Below, one piece after another: positions 50,555-60,399 of a stretch of 64,000 nucleotides of DNA. A program made the position numbers and the translations under genes. The stretch is from positions 62,001 to 126,000 of the forward strand of contig JAIKWY010000049.1 of the NCBI GenBank assembly GCA_024684395.1. Reading direction: 5' to 3'. A model generated the notes under the pieces. That model did not search any database. It was not told the DNA's origin and worked only from the letters and a program-made list of their open reading frames with translations. This DNA comes from Oscillospiraceae bacterium. GTDB taxonomy: Bacteria > Bacillota > Clostridia > Oscillospirales > Ruminococcaceae. Every line of letters begins with the position of its first letter. The stretch's first letter is position 1.

Positions 50555-51487
50555 TTATACAGGACACAGACCGTTGAGCTTGTCGAGGATGATCGGCAGC
50601 TCGGCATCGACCTTGTCATTGTCGAGCTGGCAGGTGCCGGCATTGGCATGACCGCCGCCGCCGTAGCTCAGGCAGAGCTCGCCGATGTTGAACTTCGATA
50701 CCTTGTTGACGATGGACTTGCCGATCATGACGGCTGTGTTCTGCTTCCGGAAGCCCCATGCCACATGCACGGAGAGCTCCGTCTCCGGCCACATCGCATA
50801 GACCATGAAGCGGTTGCCGGCATAGATCGTCTCCTGCTCCCGCAGGTCGATGACAGCGACCTTGCCCACGATGCGGGTGATCTGCTGTAACTGCGCCTTG
50901 AACAGCTCCTGCTGCTCGAAGTACAGATCCACACGCTCCTTGACATCCGGCAGTGCCAGCACATCGTCGATCGAGTGATCCACGCAGTAGGTGATGAGCT
51001 CCATCATGAGCGCATAGTTGGAGATGCGGAAGTCGTGGAAGCGTCCCAGACCCGTGCGGGCATCCATGAGGAAGTTCATGAGCACCCAGCCGGTGGGGTT
51101 GAGGATCTCGTCCACGGTGAAGTCGGCGCTGTCGCCCTTGTCCACCGCCCACATGATCTCCTCGGAGACACGGGTGAACGTCTTGGCGCCGCCGTAGTAG
51201 TCGTAAACGACACGGGCAGCGGACTTTGCATCGCCGTCGATGATGTACTTGCCCTCGTAATCCTCCTTCTTGTTGCGGAGCAGCTCGCTCTCGTGGTGAT
51301 CGAATGCCAGTCCGACACGTTTGTCAAAGGGCAGGTTGGTGGTGATGTCGTTCTCGGACAGCTCGACCTTGCCGTCTTGTACATCCTTGGGATGAACGAA
51401 CTTGATCTCGTCGATGATATCCAGCTCCTTGAGCAGCATGGCGCAAACCAGACCGTCAAAGTCACTTCGTGTTACCAGTCTTTTCAT
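50555..51487 (-). CDS. DHH-family phosphoesterase, exopolyphosphatase-like
   Basis: 310 residues. DHH motif I is SDFDGLVCAML, motif III is AFDHHESEL, and the DHHA1 end is SYGGGGHANAGTCQL. These give the two-manganese active site and the substrate-binding Gly/His loop. The family includes exopolyphosphatases and oligoribonucleases (NrnA/NrnB), and the substrate cannot be fixed here. GGAGGGAG precedes the ATG on the minus strand, and a strong promoter lies at 51542-51570. Confidence 0.9.
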   Translation of the reverse strand: MKRLVTRSDFDGLVCAMLLKELDIIDEIKFVHPKDVQDGKVELSENDITTNLPFDKRVGLAFDHHESELLRNKKEDYEGKYIIDGDAKSAARVVYDYYGGAKTFTRVSEEIMWAVDKGDSADFTVDEILNPTGWVLMNFLMDARTGLGRFHDFRISNYALMMELITYCVDHSIDDVLALPDVKERVDLYFEQQELFKAQLQQITRIVGKVAVIDLREQETIYAGNRFMVYAMWPETELSVHVAWGFRKQNTAVMIGKSIVNKVSKFNIGELCLSYGGGGHANAGTCQLDNDKVDAELPIILDKLNGLCPV

Positions 51488-51541
51488 GGCTCCCTCCTCG
51501 TAATCCTGTCATTTCCCGGCGCTCCCGCCGGTTACGGTCTT

Positions 51542-51570
51542 ATTATACCATAAAATAATTCAAAAGTCAA
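51542..51570 (-). promoter_or_regulatory. Promoter of the DHH gene
   Basis: Minus strand: -35 TTGACT (51570-51565), 17-nt spacer, -10 TATAAT (51547-51542). Confidence 0.85.
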
Positions 51571-51701
51571 TGGATTTTTTGTGTATTTTCCATGAGGGGA
51601 GAGAGGCGTATAGCCCCCTCCCGGGGGAGGGGGCGGCTTGCAGGAGACTTCCCCCGGAACCAAAACTTTTCTCGCCGGCGCCTCCCTTTTTCCATAATCA
51701 G

Positions 51702-51730
51702 TTGATTTTTCCCCCGAAATGTGCTATACT
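51702..51730 (+). promoter_or_regulatory. Promoter of the M23 peptidase gene
   Basis: The -35 is TTGATT (51702-51707) and the -10 is TATACT (51725-51730), with a 17-nt spacer and TGTGC before the -10. A hairpin, GCCCCCTCCC/GGGGGAGGGGGC, lies at 51612-51633. Confidence 0.75.
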
Positions 51731-51791
51731 ATCTATGTATGAGCATTTTACGCTACCCCATCGCTTCACCCTAACAGAAAGGAGCCGCTCC

Positions 51792-53486
51792 ATGAGGAAC
51801 AACCCCGATCCCCGCACCGATTCCCACAGCCCGTCAGAAGCGCTCGTGCGGCTCGGCATGATGGTGCTGCACAGTCTGATCGCAGTGCTCGCAGGCTTCC
51901 AGACGCTGCTCGGCGGCATCGGTCGGATGCTGAAATATACCGTACAGCAGGCAGTGCGGTTCTTTGTCATGATCTGGCAGAACATCCGCTTTGCCTTTGA
52001 GGAATACAACCGCCCGATGCAGGAACGCCTGCGGGAGATGCGGCACGCCCGCAAGGAGGGCGGCATCCCGCTGGTTTTCGAATGGCTGCGCTTCTTCGGC
52101 GGCTTCATCTTCGGCGAGAACGGCATTCTGCGCACAGGCTTCAACTACGTCCTGCCCGTCATGTCCGTCCTGTTTCTGGTCGGACTGATCAGCTACGGCA
52201 CAGGGCTCGACTATGCCCTGAGCGTCACCGTCAACGGCGAGGAGCTCGGCATCATCGCCGACGAGAGCGACTTTGCCGCCGCACAGGAGGAGGTGCGCAA
52301 GCGTGTCTCCTTAGCCGGCGAGGAGGTCAACGTGAGCTTCAACCCCGTCTATACCCTGAAGATCGTCACGGAAAATGACCAGTATGTCTCCCCGAGATCC
52401 ATCGCCGACCGCCTGCTCGCAAGCTCCCACACGGATCTGGAAAATGCCTATGGTGTGTATGTGGACGGCGAATTTATCGGCGCCGTGATCGACAAGGACG
52501 CCGTGGCGAACCGCATGTCCGCCGAGCTGGCAGAATATGCCGTCCACCTCGACAACAATGTCACCAATGTGTATTATACCAAGGAGATCACCTACAGCGA
52601 GGGCATCTATCTGGCGTCCTCTCTCTCCGAGCCGTCCGAGCTGCTCAAAAAGCTGACCGCCAGCGAGAAGCAGGAGCAGACCTATACCGTCCGTGAAGCG
52701 GATTCGCCCCAGCTCGTGGCAGCGATGTATCACATGACGCTCGAAGAATTGCAGGAACTCAACCCGAAGATGAGCGAGACCCTGAAACCGGGTACGGAGC
52801 TGAACGTCACGACCTCCGTCCGCTATATCCCGATCGCCTACACCCGCAACATGACCGTCACGAGCTATATCAACTACGGCAGCGTGCGTGTGGAGACCTC
52901 GGCGCTGAACCTCGGCGTGGAAGCCGTGATCGCCAAGGGAGAGCTCGGCGAGCGCACGAGCGAGGTGCAGGTGGAATATATCGACGGCGTGGAGGAATCC
53001 CGCACCGTCCTGAGCACGGTCATCACCAAGGAGCCCGTCCCCGAGCAGATCGGCATCGGCACCTACAGCCCTGCCCCCGCCAGCACCGGCACGATCGTGC
53101 GTGGCAGCGGCAAATTCGGCTGGCCGGTCGGCGGCGGCTATATCAGCGACCACTTCGGCGGCGCCAGACGGCACAAGGGTCTGGACATCGCAGCACCGAT
53201 GGGCACGGAGATCTATGCAGCCGAGGGCGGCACCGTCTACCGTGCAGGCTGGAACTCCGGCGGCTACGGCAACTATGTCATCATCGACCACCCGGACGGC
53301 TACCGGACGCTGTACGGGCATTGCAGCAGCGTCGTTGCCTATGAGGGACAGATCGTGGAGAAGGGGCAGCTCATCGCCTATGTCGGCTCCACCGGCGACT
53401 CCACCGGCCCGCACTGCCATTTTGAGGTGCGCATCAACAACATCTGCCAGAACCCGGAGGATTATCTCAGGGTGAATGCAGACTGA
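51792..53486 (+). CDS. Membrane-anchored M23 peptidase with LysM and G5-like domains
   Basis: 564 residues. The N-terminal ~140 residues are cytosolic with amphipathic stretches, then one clear membrane helix (~118-137). Outside the cell follow two ~80-residue repeat-type regions, a LysM-type segment (TYTVREADSPQLVAAMYHMT, about residue 300), a G5-like domain (~345-415) and the M23 peptidase (~435-560). The zinc motif is RRHKGLDIAAPMGTEIYA with HCHFEVR. It cuts peptidoglycan cross-bridges. AAAGGAG precedes ATG 51792. The first LRR gene begins 28 nt after its stop. Confidence 0.92.
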   Translation: MRNNPDPRTDSHSPSEALVRLGMMVLHSLIAVLAGFQTLLGGIGRMLKYTVQQAVRFFVMIWQNIRFAFEEYNRPMQERLREMRHARKEGGIPLVFEWLRFFGGFIFGENGILRTGFNYVLPVMSVLFLVGLISYGTGLDYALSVTVNGEELGIIADESDFAAAQEEVRKRVSLAGEEVNVSFNPVYTLKIVTENDQYVSPRSIADRLLASSHTDLENAYGVYVDGEFIGAVIDKDAVANRMSAELAEYAVHLDNNVTNVYYTKEITYSEGIYLASSLSEPSELLKKLTASEKQEQTYTVREADSPQLVAAMYHMTLEELQELNPKMSETLKPGTELNVTTSVRYIPIAYTRNMTVTSYINYGSVRVETSALNLGVEAVIAKGELGERTSEVQVEYIDGVEESRTVLSTVITKEPVPEQIGIGTYSPAPASTGTIVRGSGKFGWPVGGGYISDHFGGARRHKGLDIAAPMGTEIYAAEGGTVYRAGWNSGGYGNYVIIDHPDGYRTLYGHCSSVVAYEGQIVEKGQLIAYVGSTGDSTGPHCHFEVRINNICQNPEDYLRVNAD

Positions 53487-53513
53487 CCGTATCCGATACA
53501 CGGGGGTGGATCA

Positions 53514-53882
53514 ATGGCATTTCTGATCGAAGACGGCGTACTGAAAAAATACACAGAAGAACCCGGCGTGACCGAAGCCGTGATCCCGGATGGTGTGACG
53601 AGCATCGGGGAAAAGGCTTTCCAGAAATGCAAGAGCCTGACATCCGTCATCATGCCGGACGGCGTGACAAGCATCGGGGAGAAGGCTTTCCAGAAATGCA
53701 GGGACCTGATCTCCGTCAGGATCCCGGACAGCGTGACGTGCATCGGGGAGCTCGCTTTCGCCGGCTGTAAGAGCCTGACCTCCGTCACGATCCCGGACGG
53801 CGTGACGTGCATTAAGATCCTGACTTTCGCTGACTGCAAGAGCCTGACCTCCGTCACGATCCCGGACAGCGTGACGAGTATC
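53514..53882 (+). repeat. 369-nt direct repeat, copy 1
   Basis: This block matches 54514-54882 at an offset of exactly 1,000 nt with about nine base differences counted by eye. It encodes the N-terminal halves of the first two LRR genes. Confidence 0.9.
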
Positions 53883-54479
53883 GGGGAAAGTGCTTTCTAT
53901 TGCTGCGAAAGCCTGACCTCCGTCACGATCCCGGACGGCGTGAAAAGTATCGGAGATGAATCTTTTAAATTTTGCAAGAGCCTGACCTCCGTCACGATCC
54001 CGGACAGCGTGACAAGCATCTGGGAAAGTGCTTTCTATGGCTGCAAAAGCCTGACCTCCGTCACGATCTTGTCGGATCAGATCCACATCCATGAATTTGC
54101 TTTGCCGCAGAGCGGGAGCCCGGAATCACAGATCACCATGCTCCGCTGCATCCTCAGCAAGGACTATCAGGGAGAATGGAAACCGGAAGTCAGGAGCCGC
54201 ATGTTCTCCGCCTTGCTCTCCGCCGGATATGATGAAGAAGGCGTACTTGTATGTCTGAAAAAGGAGCATCAGGAACTTCTTCCTTATATGCTGCGATATG
54301 GCAGCGCCGATGCATTCCGGAAGATCCTCGACACCGGCGATTTCATCACCGAAGAGAACATCGACAGTGCCATCGAGATAGCAATTGACGCCGGACAGAA
54401 TGAGATCACCGCCCTTCTCCTCGACTACAAGCACCGGCACTTCGGCTGCAGCGACCCGTCGGAGCAGTTCATGCTCTGA
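53514..54479 (+). CDS. BspA-type LRR plus ankyrin-like protein, tandem copy 1
   Basis: 321 residues without signal peptide. [18 protein letters not shown] opens the protein, then about eight 23-residue LRR_5 units ([19 protein letters not shown] pattern) to ~195. The C-terminal ~120 residues carry an ankyrin-like helical pattern (EEGVLVCLKKEHQELL and [24 protein letters not shown]) and the ending YKHRHFGCSDPSEQFML. It should be cytosolic, unlike most BspA proteins. GGTGG lies 6 nt before the ATG. Residues 1-123 share a near-identical nucleotide block with copy 2. Function unknown. Confidence 0.82.
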   Translation: MAFLIEDGVLKKYTEEPGVTEAVIPDGVTSIGEKAFQKCKSLTSVIMPDGVTSIGEKAFQKCRDLISVRIPDSVTCIGELAFAGCKSLTSVTIPDGVTCIKILTFADCKSLTSVTIPDSVTSIGESAFYCCESLTSVTIPDGVKSIGDESFKFCKSLTSVTIPDSVTSIWESAFYGCKSLTSVTILSDQIHIHEFALPQSGSPESQITMLRCILSKDYQGEWKPEVRSRMFSALLSAGYDEEGVLVCLKKEHQELLPYMLRYGSADAFRKILDTGDFITEENIDSAIEIAIDAGQNEITALLLDYKHRHFGCSDPSEQFML

Positions 54480-54513
54480 GCTTTTCACATCGGATCCAAA
54501 GGGAGGGATACCA

Positions 54514-54882
54514 ATGGCATTTCTGATCGAAAACGGCGTACTGAAAAAATACACAGAAGAACCCGGCGTGACCGAAGCCGTGATCCCGGACAGTGTGGCG
54601 AGCATCGGGGAAAAGGCTTTCCAGAAATGCAAGAGCCTGACATCCGTCATCATGCCGGACGGCGTGACAAGCATCGGAGAGAAGGCTTTCCAGAAATGCA
54701 GGGGCCTGATCTCCGTCAGGATCCCGGACAGCGTGACGTGCATCGGCGAGCTCGCTTTCGCCGGCTGCAAGAGCCTGACCTCCGTCACGATCCCGGACGG
54801 CGTGACATGCATTAAGATCCTGACTTTCGCTGACTGCAAGAGCCTGACCTCCGTCACGATCCCGGACAGCGTGACGAGTATC
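54514..54882 (+). repeat. 369-nt direct repeat, copy 2
   Basis: Partner of 53514-53882. The identity ends at a codon for a conserved LRR position, where copy 2 continues with different repeat units. Confidence 0.9.
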
Positions 54883-55878
54883 CAAAAATCTGCTTTCTGG
54901 AACTGTCAGCTGCTGACCTCTGTCAGGATCCCGGACGGCGTGACGTGCATCGGGGAAGGGGCGTTTATGAAGTGTACGAGCCTGACCTCCGTCACGCTCC
55001 CGGACAGTGTGACATGCCTCGAAAAGGGGGCTTTCGCTGAATGCTATGATCTGACCTCCGTCAGGCTCTCCGGTCATCTGCAAAGCATTGATCGATTCGT
55101 TTTCTTTGAATGCAGGAGCATGACCGATCTTACGCTCCCGGACAGCGTGACAAGCATCGGGATGGGAGCATTCTATGGCTGTACAGGTCTGAGCGCCATC
55201 CGATTCGGAAACAGCGTGGAAACCATCGGGGAGAATGCGTTCCAGACATGCAAGAGCCTGACCTCTGTCACGATCCCGGAACCTGTGAGATCCATCGGAG
55301 AAGGTGCATTTGAATTTTGCGAGAGCCTGACCTCTGTTTCGATCCCGGAAACGGTGAGATCCATCGGAGAAAAAGCATTCGGATTCTGTAAAAACCTGAC
55401 TTCTGTCACGATCCGGTCGGATCAGACCAGCATCATGGACAGTGCTTTTGGATATTGTTATAACATCACCTCTGTCACAATGAAAGACAAGCATATCACT
55501 TTGCCGCAGAAGGGTAGAAGAATGCTTGCGGTTCAGATGTTTGGTTTCATCCTCCACAAGAACTATGAGCAACAATGTAATCCGACATACAAGAGCCAAA
55601 TGCTTGCTGCGATGCTCAGCGCCGGATATGATGAAGAAGGGATCCTTGCCTATCTGAAAAAGGAACATGAGATGATCCTGCCCAGGCTGCTCAGATATGC
55701 CGATGCCGAAGCATCCCGGAAGATCCTCGATGCAGGCGGCATCATCACCGCAGAGAACATCGACACATGCATCGGGATCGCATCCGACGCCGGACAGACC
55801 GAGATCACCGCCCTTCTCCTCGACTACAAGCACCGGCACTTCGGCTACAGCGACCCGTCGGAGCAGTTCAGGCTCTGA
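54514..55878 (+). CDS. BspA-type LRR plus ankyrin-like protein, tandem copy 2
   Basis: 454 residues, no signal peptide. It has about fourteen LRR_5 units (~20-330) and the same C-terminal ankyrin-like part ([42 protein letters not shown]) with ending GYSDPSEQFRL. The extra LRRs come after residue 123, where similarity to copy 1 ends abruptly. AGGGAGGG lies 5-12 nt before the ATG. The spacer before it, TTTCACATCGGATCCAAAGG, is repeated almost unchanged before copy 3. Confidence 0.82.
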   Translation: MAFLIENGVLKKYTEEPGVTEAVIPDSVASIGEKAFQKCKSLTSVIMPDGVTSIGEKAFQKCRGLISVRIPDSVTCIGELAFAGCKSLTSVTIPDGVTCIKILTFADCKSLTSVTIPDSVTSIQKSAFWNCQLLTSVRIPDGVTCIGEGAFMKCTSLTSVTLPDSVTCLEKGAFAECYDLTSVRLSGHLQSIDRFVFFECRSMTDLTLPDSVTSIGMGAFYGCTGLSAIRFGNSVETIGENAFQTCKSLTSVTIPEPVRSIGEGAFEFCESLTSVSIPETVRSIGEKAFGFCKNLTSVTIRSDQTSIMDSAFGYCYNITSVTMKDKHITLPQKGRRMLAVQMFGFILHKNYEQQCNPTYKSQMLAAMLSAGYDEEGILAYLKKEHEMILPRLLRYADAEASRKILDAGGIITAENIDTCIGIASDAGQTEITALLLDYKHRHFGYSDPSEQFRL

Positions 55879-55912
55879 GCGTTTCACATCGGTTCCACAG
55901 GGAGGGATACCA

Positions 55913-57484
55913 ATGGCATTTCTGATCGAAGACGGCGTACTGCGCTCCTACATAGAAGACTTTGGCGAGACCGAGGTCGTGATCCCGGACGACGTGACCT
56001 GCATCGGGCAGAAGGCGTTCGACAACTGCAAGAACCTGACCTCCGTCACGATCCCCGACAGCGTGACATCCCTGGAGGAATGTGCGTTCTTCCATTTCCG
56101 GAGCCTGACTGCTGTCACGCTCCCGGCAGGCGTGACAGACATCCCGGCAAGGGCGTTCGAGGGCTGCACGAACCTGACCGCTGTCACGCTCCCGGACGGC
56201 GTGACGAGCATCGGGCAATTTGCCTTCTCCGGCTGCAAGAGCCTGCCGTCCCTCACGCTCCCGGACAGCGTGGCAAGCATCGGGCAGTTTGCCTTCTCCG
56301 GCTGCAAGAGCCTGACCGCCATTGCCATCCCGGACGGCGTGACATGCATCGAGGAGATGACCTTCGGCAACTGCACGAGCCTGACCACCGTCACGATCCC
56401 CGACAGCGTGACGAGCATCCGGGCGGCAGCGTTCTATGACTGCCAGCATCTGACCTCCGTCACGATCCCGGAAGGCGTCGTGCGCATCGAAACGAATACC
56501 TTCTGGAGCTGCGCCGGTCTGACCGCCGTCCGGCTCCCGAAAAGTCTGAAGATCATCGGAGAAAGGGCGTTTAATGAGTGCCGGAGCCTGACCGATATCA
56601 CATTCCCGGATGGTTTGAAGTTCATCGGAGGGGGTGCGTTTGAATGCTGTTCGAGCCTGCCCTCCCTCACCCTCCCGGACAGCATGACCTTCATCGAGCC
56701 GGAGACTTTCAGCGGCTGCATCGGTCTGACCTCCCTGCAACTCCCCAAGGCTCTGAAAAACATAGCGAAATATGCGTTTTTTAACTGCTCACAGCTGACC
56801 GATCTTACGATCCCGGACAGCGTGACGGGCATCGGGGAGGCGGCGTTCAAGAACTGCAACAGCCTGCTTTCCCTCACGCTCGGCAGCAGCGTGGAGCGCA
56901 TCGGAAGACATGCCTTTGACTGCTGCCGGAGCCTGCTTTCCCTCACGATCCCGGGATCTGTGCGCTTCGTCGAAGAAAACGCCTTTGAATTTTGTCAGGC
57001 ACTGACCACTGTCAAGTTCCTGTCGGATCAGATTGACTTCGGGCATGGCATATTTGTATTCTGTAAAAACATCACTTATGTCACAGTGGAAGGCAAGCAG
57101 ATCACAATACCGGAGCTGGACAGAGGCGGCTATGTGGACGCCATGCTCCGCTGCATCCTCAGCAAGGACTATCGGGATATCTGGAGACCGGAAGAGAAGA
57201 GCCGCCTGTTCTCCGCCTTGCTCGCTGCCGGATACGATGAAGAAGGGGTGCTTGCCTGTCTGAAAAAGGAGTACGGGAATTACCTGCCCTATATGCTCCG
57301 GATCGGCAATGCCGATGCCATCCGCAAAGTCATCGACACCGGCGGCATCATCAAGGCAAACAACATCGACACCTGCATCCAGACTGCCGTGGAAGCCGGA
57401 CAGACCGAGATCACCGGACTGCTGCTCGACTTCAAGTACGAGCAATGCGGCTACACCGACCCGATGGAGCAGTTCAAGCTCTGA
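55913..57484 (+). CDS. BspA-type LRR plus ankyrin-like protein, tandem copy 3
   Basis: 523 residues, the longest of the four, with about eighteen LRR_5 units (~20-405). The tail has [18 protein letters not shown] and [24 protein letters not shown]-like segments, ending [11 protein letters not shown]. The first 14 residues match copies 1 and 2, then it diverges to [27 protein letters not shown] precedes the ATG. No signal peptide or membrane helix. Confidence 0.82.
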   Translation: MAFLIEDGVLRSYIEDFGETEVVIPDDVTCIGQKAFDNCKNLTSVTIPDSVTSLEECAFFHFRSLTAVTLPAGVTDIPARAFEGCTNLTAVTLPDGVTSIGQFAFSGCKSLPSLTLPDSVASIGQFAFSGCKSLTAIAIPDGVTCIEEMTFGNCTSLTTVTIPDSVTSIRAAAFYDCQHLTSVTIPEGVVRIETNTFWSCAGLTAVRLPKSLKIIGERAFNECRSLTDITFPDGLKFIGGGAFECCSSLPSLTLPDSMTFIEPETFSGCIGLTSLQLPKALKNIAKYAFFNCSQLTDLTIPDSVTGIGEAAFKNCNSLLSLTLGSSVERIGRHAFDCCRSLLSLTIPGSVRFVEENAFEFCQALTTVKFLSDQIDFGHGIFVFCKNITYVTVEGKQITIPELDRGGYVDAMLRCILSKDYRDIWRPEEKSRLFSALLAAGYDEEGVLACLKKEYGNYLPYMLRIGNADAIRKVIDTGGIIKANNIDTCIQTAVEAGQTEITGLLLDFKYEQCGYTDPMEQFKL

Positions 57485-57510
57485 GCTATAGATCCACAGG
57501 GGGGAACACG

Positions 57511-58224
57511 ATGGCATTTGAGATCCAGGACGGCGTACTGGTCAGATATACTGCAGAACCCGGCGAGACCGAGGTCGTGATCCCGGAAAGCGTCACAAGC
57601 ATCGGGAAAGAGGCTTTCTCTGACTGCCAGGATCTGACCTCCGTCACGATCGGAAGCAGTGTGATGAGCATCGGAGAAGACGCTTTCTCTCATTGCGGGA
57701 ACCTGACCTCTGTCACGTTCCCGGGCAGCGTCATTTCTGTCGGGGGAGGGGCTTTTCAGAATTGCACGGCACTGACAGCGATCACTGTCGCAGGGAAGCG
57801 GATCATCCTGCCGCCGGAGGATATAGAGCAGCATCTGGGATCCATGATCCGGTTTGTGATCACCAAATTCTACAAGATCCACTGGATGATCCGGGCAATG
57901 TATCAGCGTAAATTTGAAGCGCTCGATCAGAACGGCGAGTTCCGCCTGCTGACAGCCATGCTCTGTGCCGGATATGATGTGGAGCTCATTATGGCATATG
58001 TTGCAGAGCGTCAACCGGAGTATCTGCCCTATATCCTCAAAAACGGCAATGCCGATGTGCTCCGAAGGTTCCTCGACAACGGCAGGATCATCACCGTGGA
58101 TAACATCGACCAGGCGATCCGGATCGCAATCGATGCCGAACAGAATGAGATCACCGCCCTTCTTCTGGACTATAAGCACAAGAACCTCGGCTACACCGAC
58201 CCGATGGCGCAGTTTGAGCTATAA
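57511..58224 (+). CDS. BspA-type LRR plus ankyrin-like protein, tandem copy 4 (short)
   Basis: 237 residues with only three or four LRR units (~17-100). The C-terminal part is complete ([41 protein letters not shown], ending [11 protein letters not shown]). The start [20 protein letters not shown] is the common N-terminus in altered form. GGGGGGAA lies just before the ATG. A terminator follows, so this is the end of the array. The tail is better kept than the LRR number, which suggests it is the functional core. Confidence 0.8.
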   Translation: MAFEIQDGVLVRYTAEPGETEVVIPESVTSIGKEAFSDCQDLTSVTIGSSVMSIGEDAFSHCGNLTSVTFPGSVISVGGGAFQNCTALTAITVAGKRIILPPEDIEQHLGSMIRFVITKFYKIHWMIRAMYQRKFEALDQNGEFRLLTAMLCAGYDVELIMAYVAERQPEYLPYILKNGNADVLRRFLDNGRIITVDNIDQAIRIAIDAEQNEITALLLDYKHKNLGYTDPMAQFEL

Positions 58225-58231
58225 ACATAAA

Positions 58232-58262
58232 CTCCCCCAATGTCAGCGACATTGGGGGAGAT
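58232..58262. terminator. Terminator after the LRR array (perhaps bidirectional)
   Basis: CTCCCCCAATGTC (58232-58244) pairs with GACATTGGGGGAG (58248-58260) with a 3-nt loop. A weak T-rich stretch follows on the plus strand. It could also end metG on the minus strand. Confidence 0.75.
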
Positions 58263-58373
58263 CTGTATCTGTTCGTTTTTCTGATGTTTCAAAGCAAGGT
58301 GTACCGGCAACGCATGTTCAGGTCTGTCCTTTCGGTCAAACGCTGTATGCATCTGCCAGCGGGGGATCCCCGC

Positions 58374-60311
58374 TCACCGCAGCTTCGCACCGCAAGGCAT
58401 TCTGTCATCCGCGAACTGCACGGCACAGCTTCCGTCCGGCAGGTCGGCGGCACAGATCATGCCGTTCGACTCCACGCCGCAGAGGGTAGCGGGCTTCAGA
58501 TTTGCCACGATGATGACCTTCTTGCCGACCAGATCCTCCGGCGCATACCACTGCGCAATGCCGGAAACGACCTGACGGCCGCCCATGCCGTCATCGAGCT
58601 GGAGACACAGGAGCTTCTTGGACTTCTTGACCTTCTCGCAGGCAATGACCTTTGCCACACGCAGATCCACCTTCGTGAAGTCGTCAAATACGATCTGCTC
58701 GCCGAGCGGCTCCGGTGTGAATGCCGGCTCCTCGGGCTTCGGGGCATTGGCAAGGAGCAGTGCATTGAGCTCCTCGATCTCCTTGTCCACGTCGATACGA
58801 GGGAACAGGATCTCGCCCTTCTGTACCTTCACATTCTGCGGGAGTACGCCGAATTTTGCTGCATTCTCGTATGTCACATCCGCAGCCGTGGCACCGATCT
58901 GCTCCCATACTTTCGGCATGGTGGTCGGCATGAACGGGCTCAGCAAAGTGGAAACGATGCGGATGCACTCGAGCAGATTGTACAGCACGGAGGCAAGACG
59001 TGCCTTCTGGCTCTCGTCCTTGCCGAGCTTCCACGGCTCTGTCTCGTCGATATACTTGTTGGCTCTGTCCACGAGCGTGAAGATCGTTTCGAGCGCCTGC
59101 TTGATCTGGGTGTTGTCGAGATAGCCGTCCACCTTCTCACGGATGGAGAGGGCAAGGGCTTTCAGCTCGTCATCCACCGGCGCAGCCTCACGCTCGGTCG
59201 GGAAATCCGCACCGAAGTACTTGTCCGCCATCGCCACGGTACGGGAAACGAGGTTGCCGAAGCCGTTTGCCAGGTCGGAGTTGATGCGGTTGATGAGGAT
59301 CTCGTTGGAGAAGTCGGAGTCGGCGCCGAGCGCCATCTCACGCAGGATGTGATAGCGGATGGCATCGCAGCCGTAGCGCTCGCCGAGGATGAACGGATCC
59401 ACGACATTGCCCTTGGACTTGGACATCTTGTCGCCGTTGAAGGTGATCCAGCCGTGCACAGCGAGGTGCTTCGGCAGCGGGAGATCCAGCGCCATGAGCA
59501 TTGCCGGCCAGATCAGCGCATGGAAACGCTGGATGTCCTTGGCGACCATATGCACGTCAGCTGGCCAGAACTTGTCGAAGTCATCGTACTTCTCGTTCAT
59601 GAAGCCGAGTGCGGTGATATAGTTGGAAAGAGCGTCGATCCAGACATAAACCACATGGTTCGGGTCAAATGTCACCGGGATGCCCCACTTGAAGGACGTT
59701 CTGGACACGCAGAGATCCTCCAGACCGGGCTTGATGAAGTTGTTGACCAGCTCGGTCGCACGGGTGCGGGGCTGGAGATAGTCGGTATTCAGGAGCAGAT
59801 CCTCGAGACGGTCTGCAAAGGGGCTCATCTTGAAGAAGTAAGCCTCCTCCTCGGCATCCACGACATCTCTGCCGCAGTCCGGGCACTTGCCGTCCTTGAG
59901 CTGGGAAGATGTCCAGAAGCTCTCGCAGGGGGTACAGTACTTGCCGACATACTTGCCCTTGTAGATATAGCCCTTGTCATAGAGGGTCTTGAAGATCTTC
60001 TGCACGGACTCCACATGATAATCATCCGTCGTGCGGATATAGCGGTCATAGCTGATGTTCATGTAGCCCCAGAGCTTCTTGAAGATGGCAACGATGCCGT
60101 CCACATACTCCTTGGGTGTGATACCGGCTTCGGCAGCCTTCTGCTCGATCTTCTGACCGTGCTCGTCCGTGCCGGTCAGGAACATGACGTCATGCCCCTG
60201 CATTCTGCGGTAACGTGCGATCGAATCGCACGCAACGGTCGTATAGCAATGCCCGATGTGCGGATTCCCCGACGGATAATAGATCGGGGTAGTGATGTAG
60301 AATTTGGACAT
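58374..60311 (-). CDS. metG: Methionyl-tRNA synthetase (canonical)
   Basis: 645 residues. HIGH motif is SGNPHIGHCY, the zinc knuckle is YCTPCESFWTS with CPDCG, and the KMSKS motif is intact in GDKMSKSKGNV. The C-terminal ~105 residues form the EMAP/Trbp111-type tRNA-binding domain (FTKVDLRVAKVIACEKV). It charges initiator and elongator tRNA-Met. ATG at 60311 follows GGAGGAATCACC on the minus strand. Together with the divergent copy at 32188, the genome has two MetRS-type genes. Confidence 0.97.
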   Translation of the reverse strand: MSKFYITTPIYYPSGNPHIGHCYTTVACDSIARYRRMQGHDVMFLTGTDEHGQKIEQKAAEAGITPKEYVDGIVAIFKKLWGYMNISYDRYIRTTDDYHVESVQKIFKTLYDKGYIYKGKYVGKYCTPCESFWTSSQLKDGKCPDCGRDVVDAEEEAYFFKMSPFADRLEDLLLNTDYLQPRTRATELVNNFIKPGLEDLCVSRTSFKWGIPVTFDPNHVVYVWIDALSNYITALGFMNEKYDDFDKFWPADVHMVAKDIQRFHALIWPAMLMALDLPLPKHLAVHGWITFNGDKMSKSKGNVVDPFILGERYGCDAIRYHILREMALGADSDFSNEILINRINSDLANGFGNLVSRTVAMADKYFGADFPTEREAAPVDDELKALALSIREKVDGYLDNTQIKQALETIFTLVDRANKYIDETEPWKLGKDESQKARLASVLYNLLECIRIVSTLLSPFMPTTMPKVWEQIGATAADVTYENAAKFGVLPQNVKVQKGEILFPRIDVDKEIEELNALLLANAPKPEEPAFTPEPLGEQIVFDDFTKVDLRVAKVIACEKVKKSKKLLCLQLDDGMGGRQVVSGIAQWYAPEDLVGKKVIIVANLKPATLCGVESNGMICAADLPDGSCAVQFADDRMPCGAKLR

Positions 60312-60362
60312 GGTGATTCCTCCTTCGGAAAGTGTGATCTGAGACCGGAGCCTCATTTGATT

Positions 60363-60391
60363 ATTATAGCACATAATTCTGCATTTGTAAA
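60363..60391 (-). promoter_or_regulatory. Promoter of metG
   Basis: Minus strand: -35 TTTACA (60391-60386), 17-nt spacer, -10 TATAAT (60368-60363) with TGTGC before it. No T-box was seen between this and the start codon. Confidence 0.8.
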
Positions 60392-60399
60392 GATGTGGA

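Noticed and set aside
53514-57484. Repeats resembling a CRISPR or minisatellite array
   Set aside because: The ~69-nt period is the 23-residue LRR unit within open coding frames.
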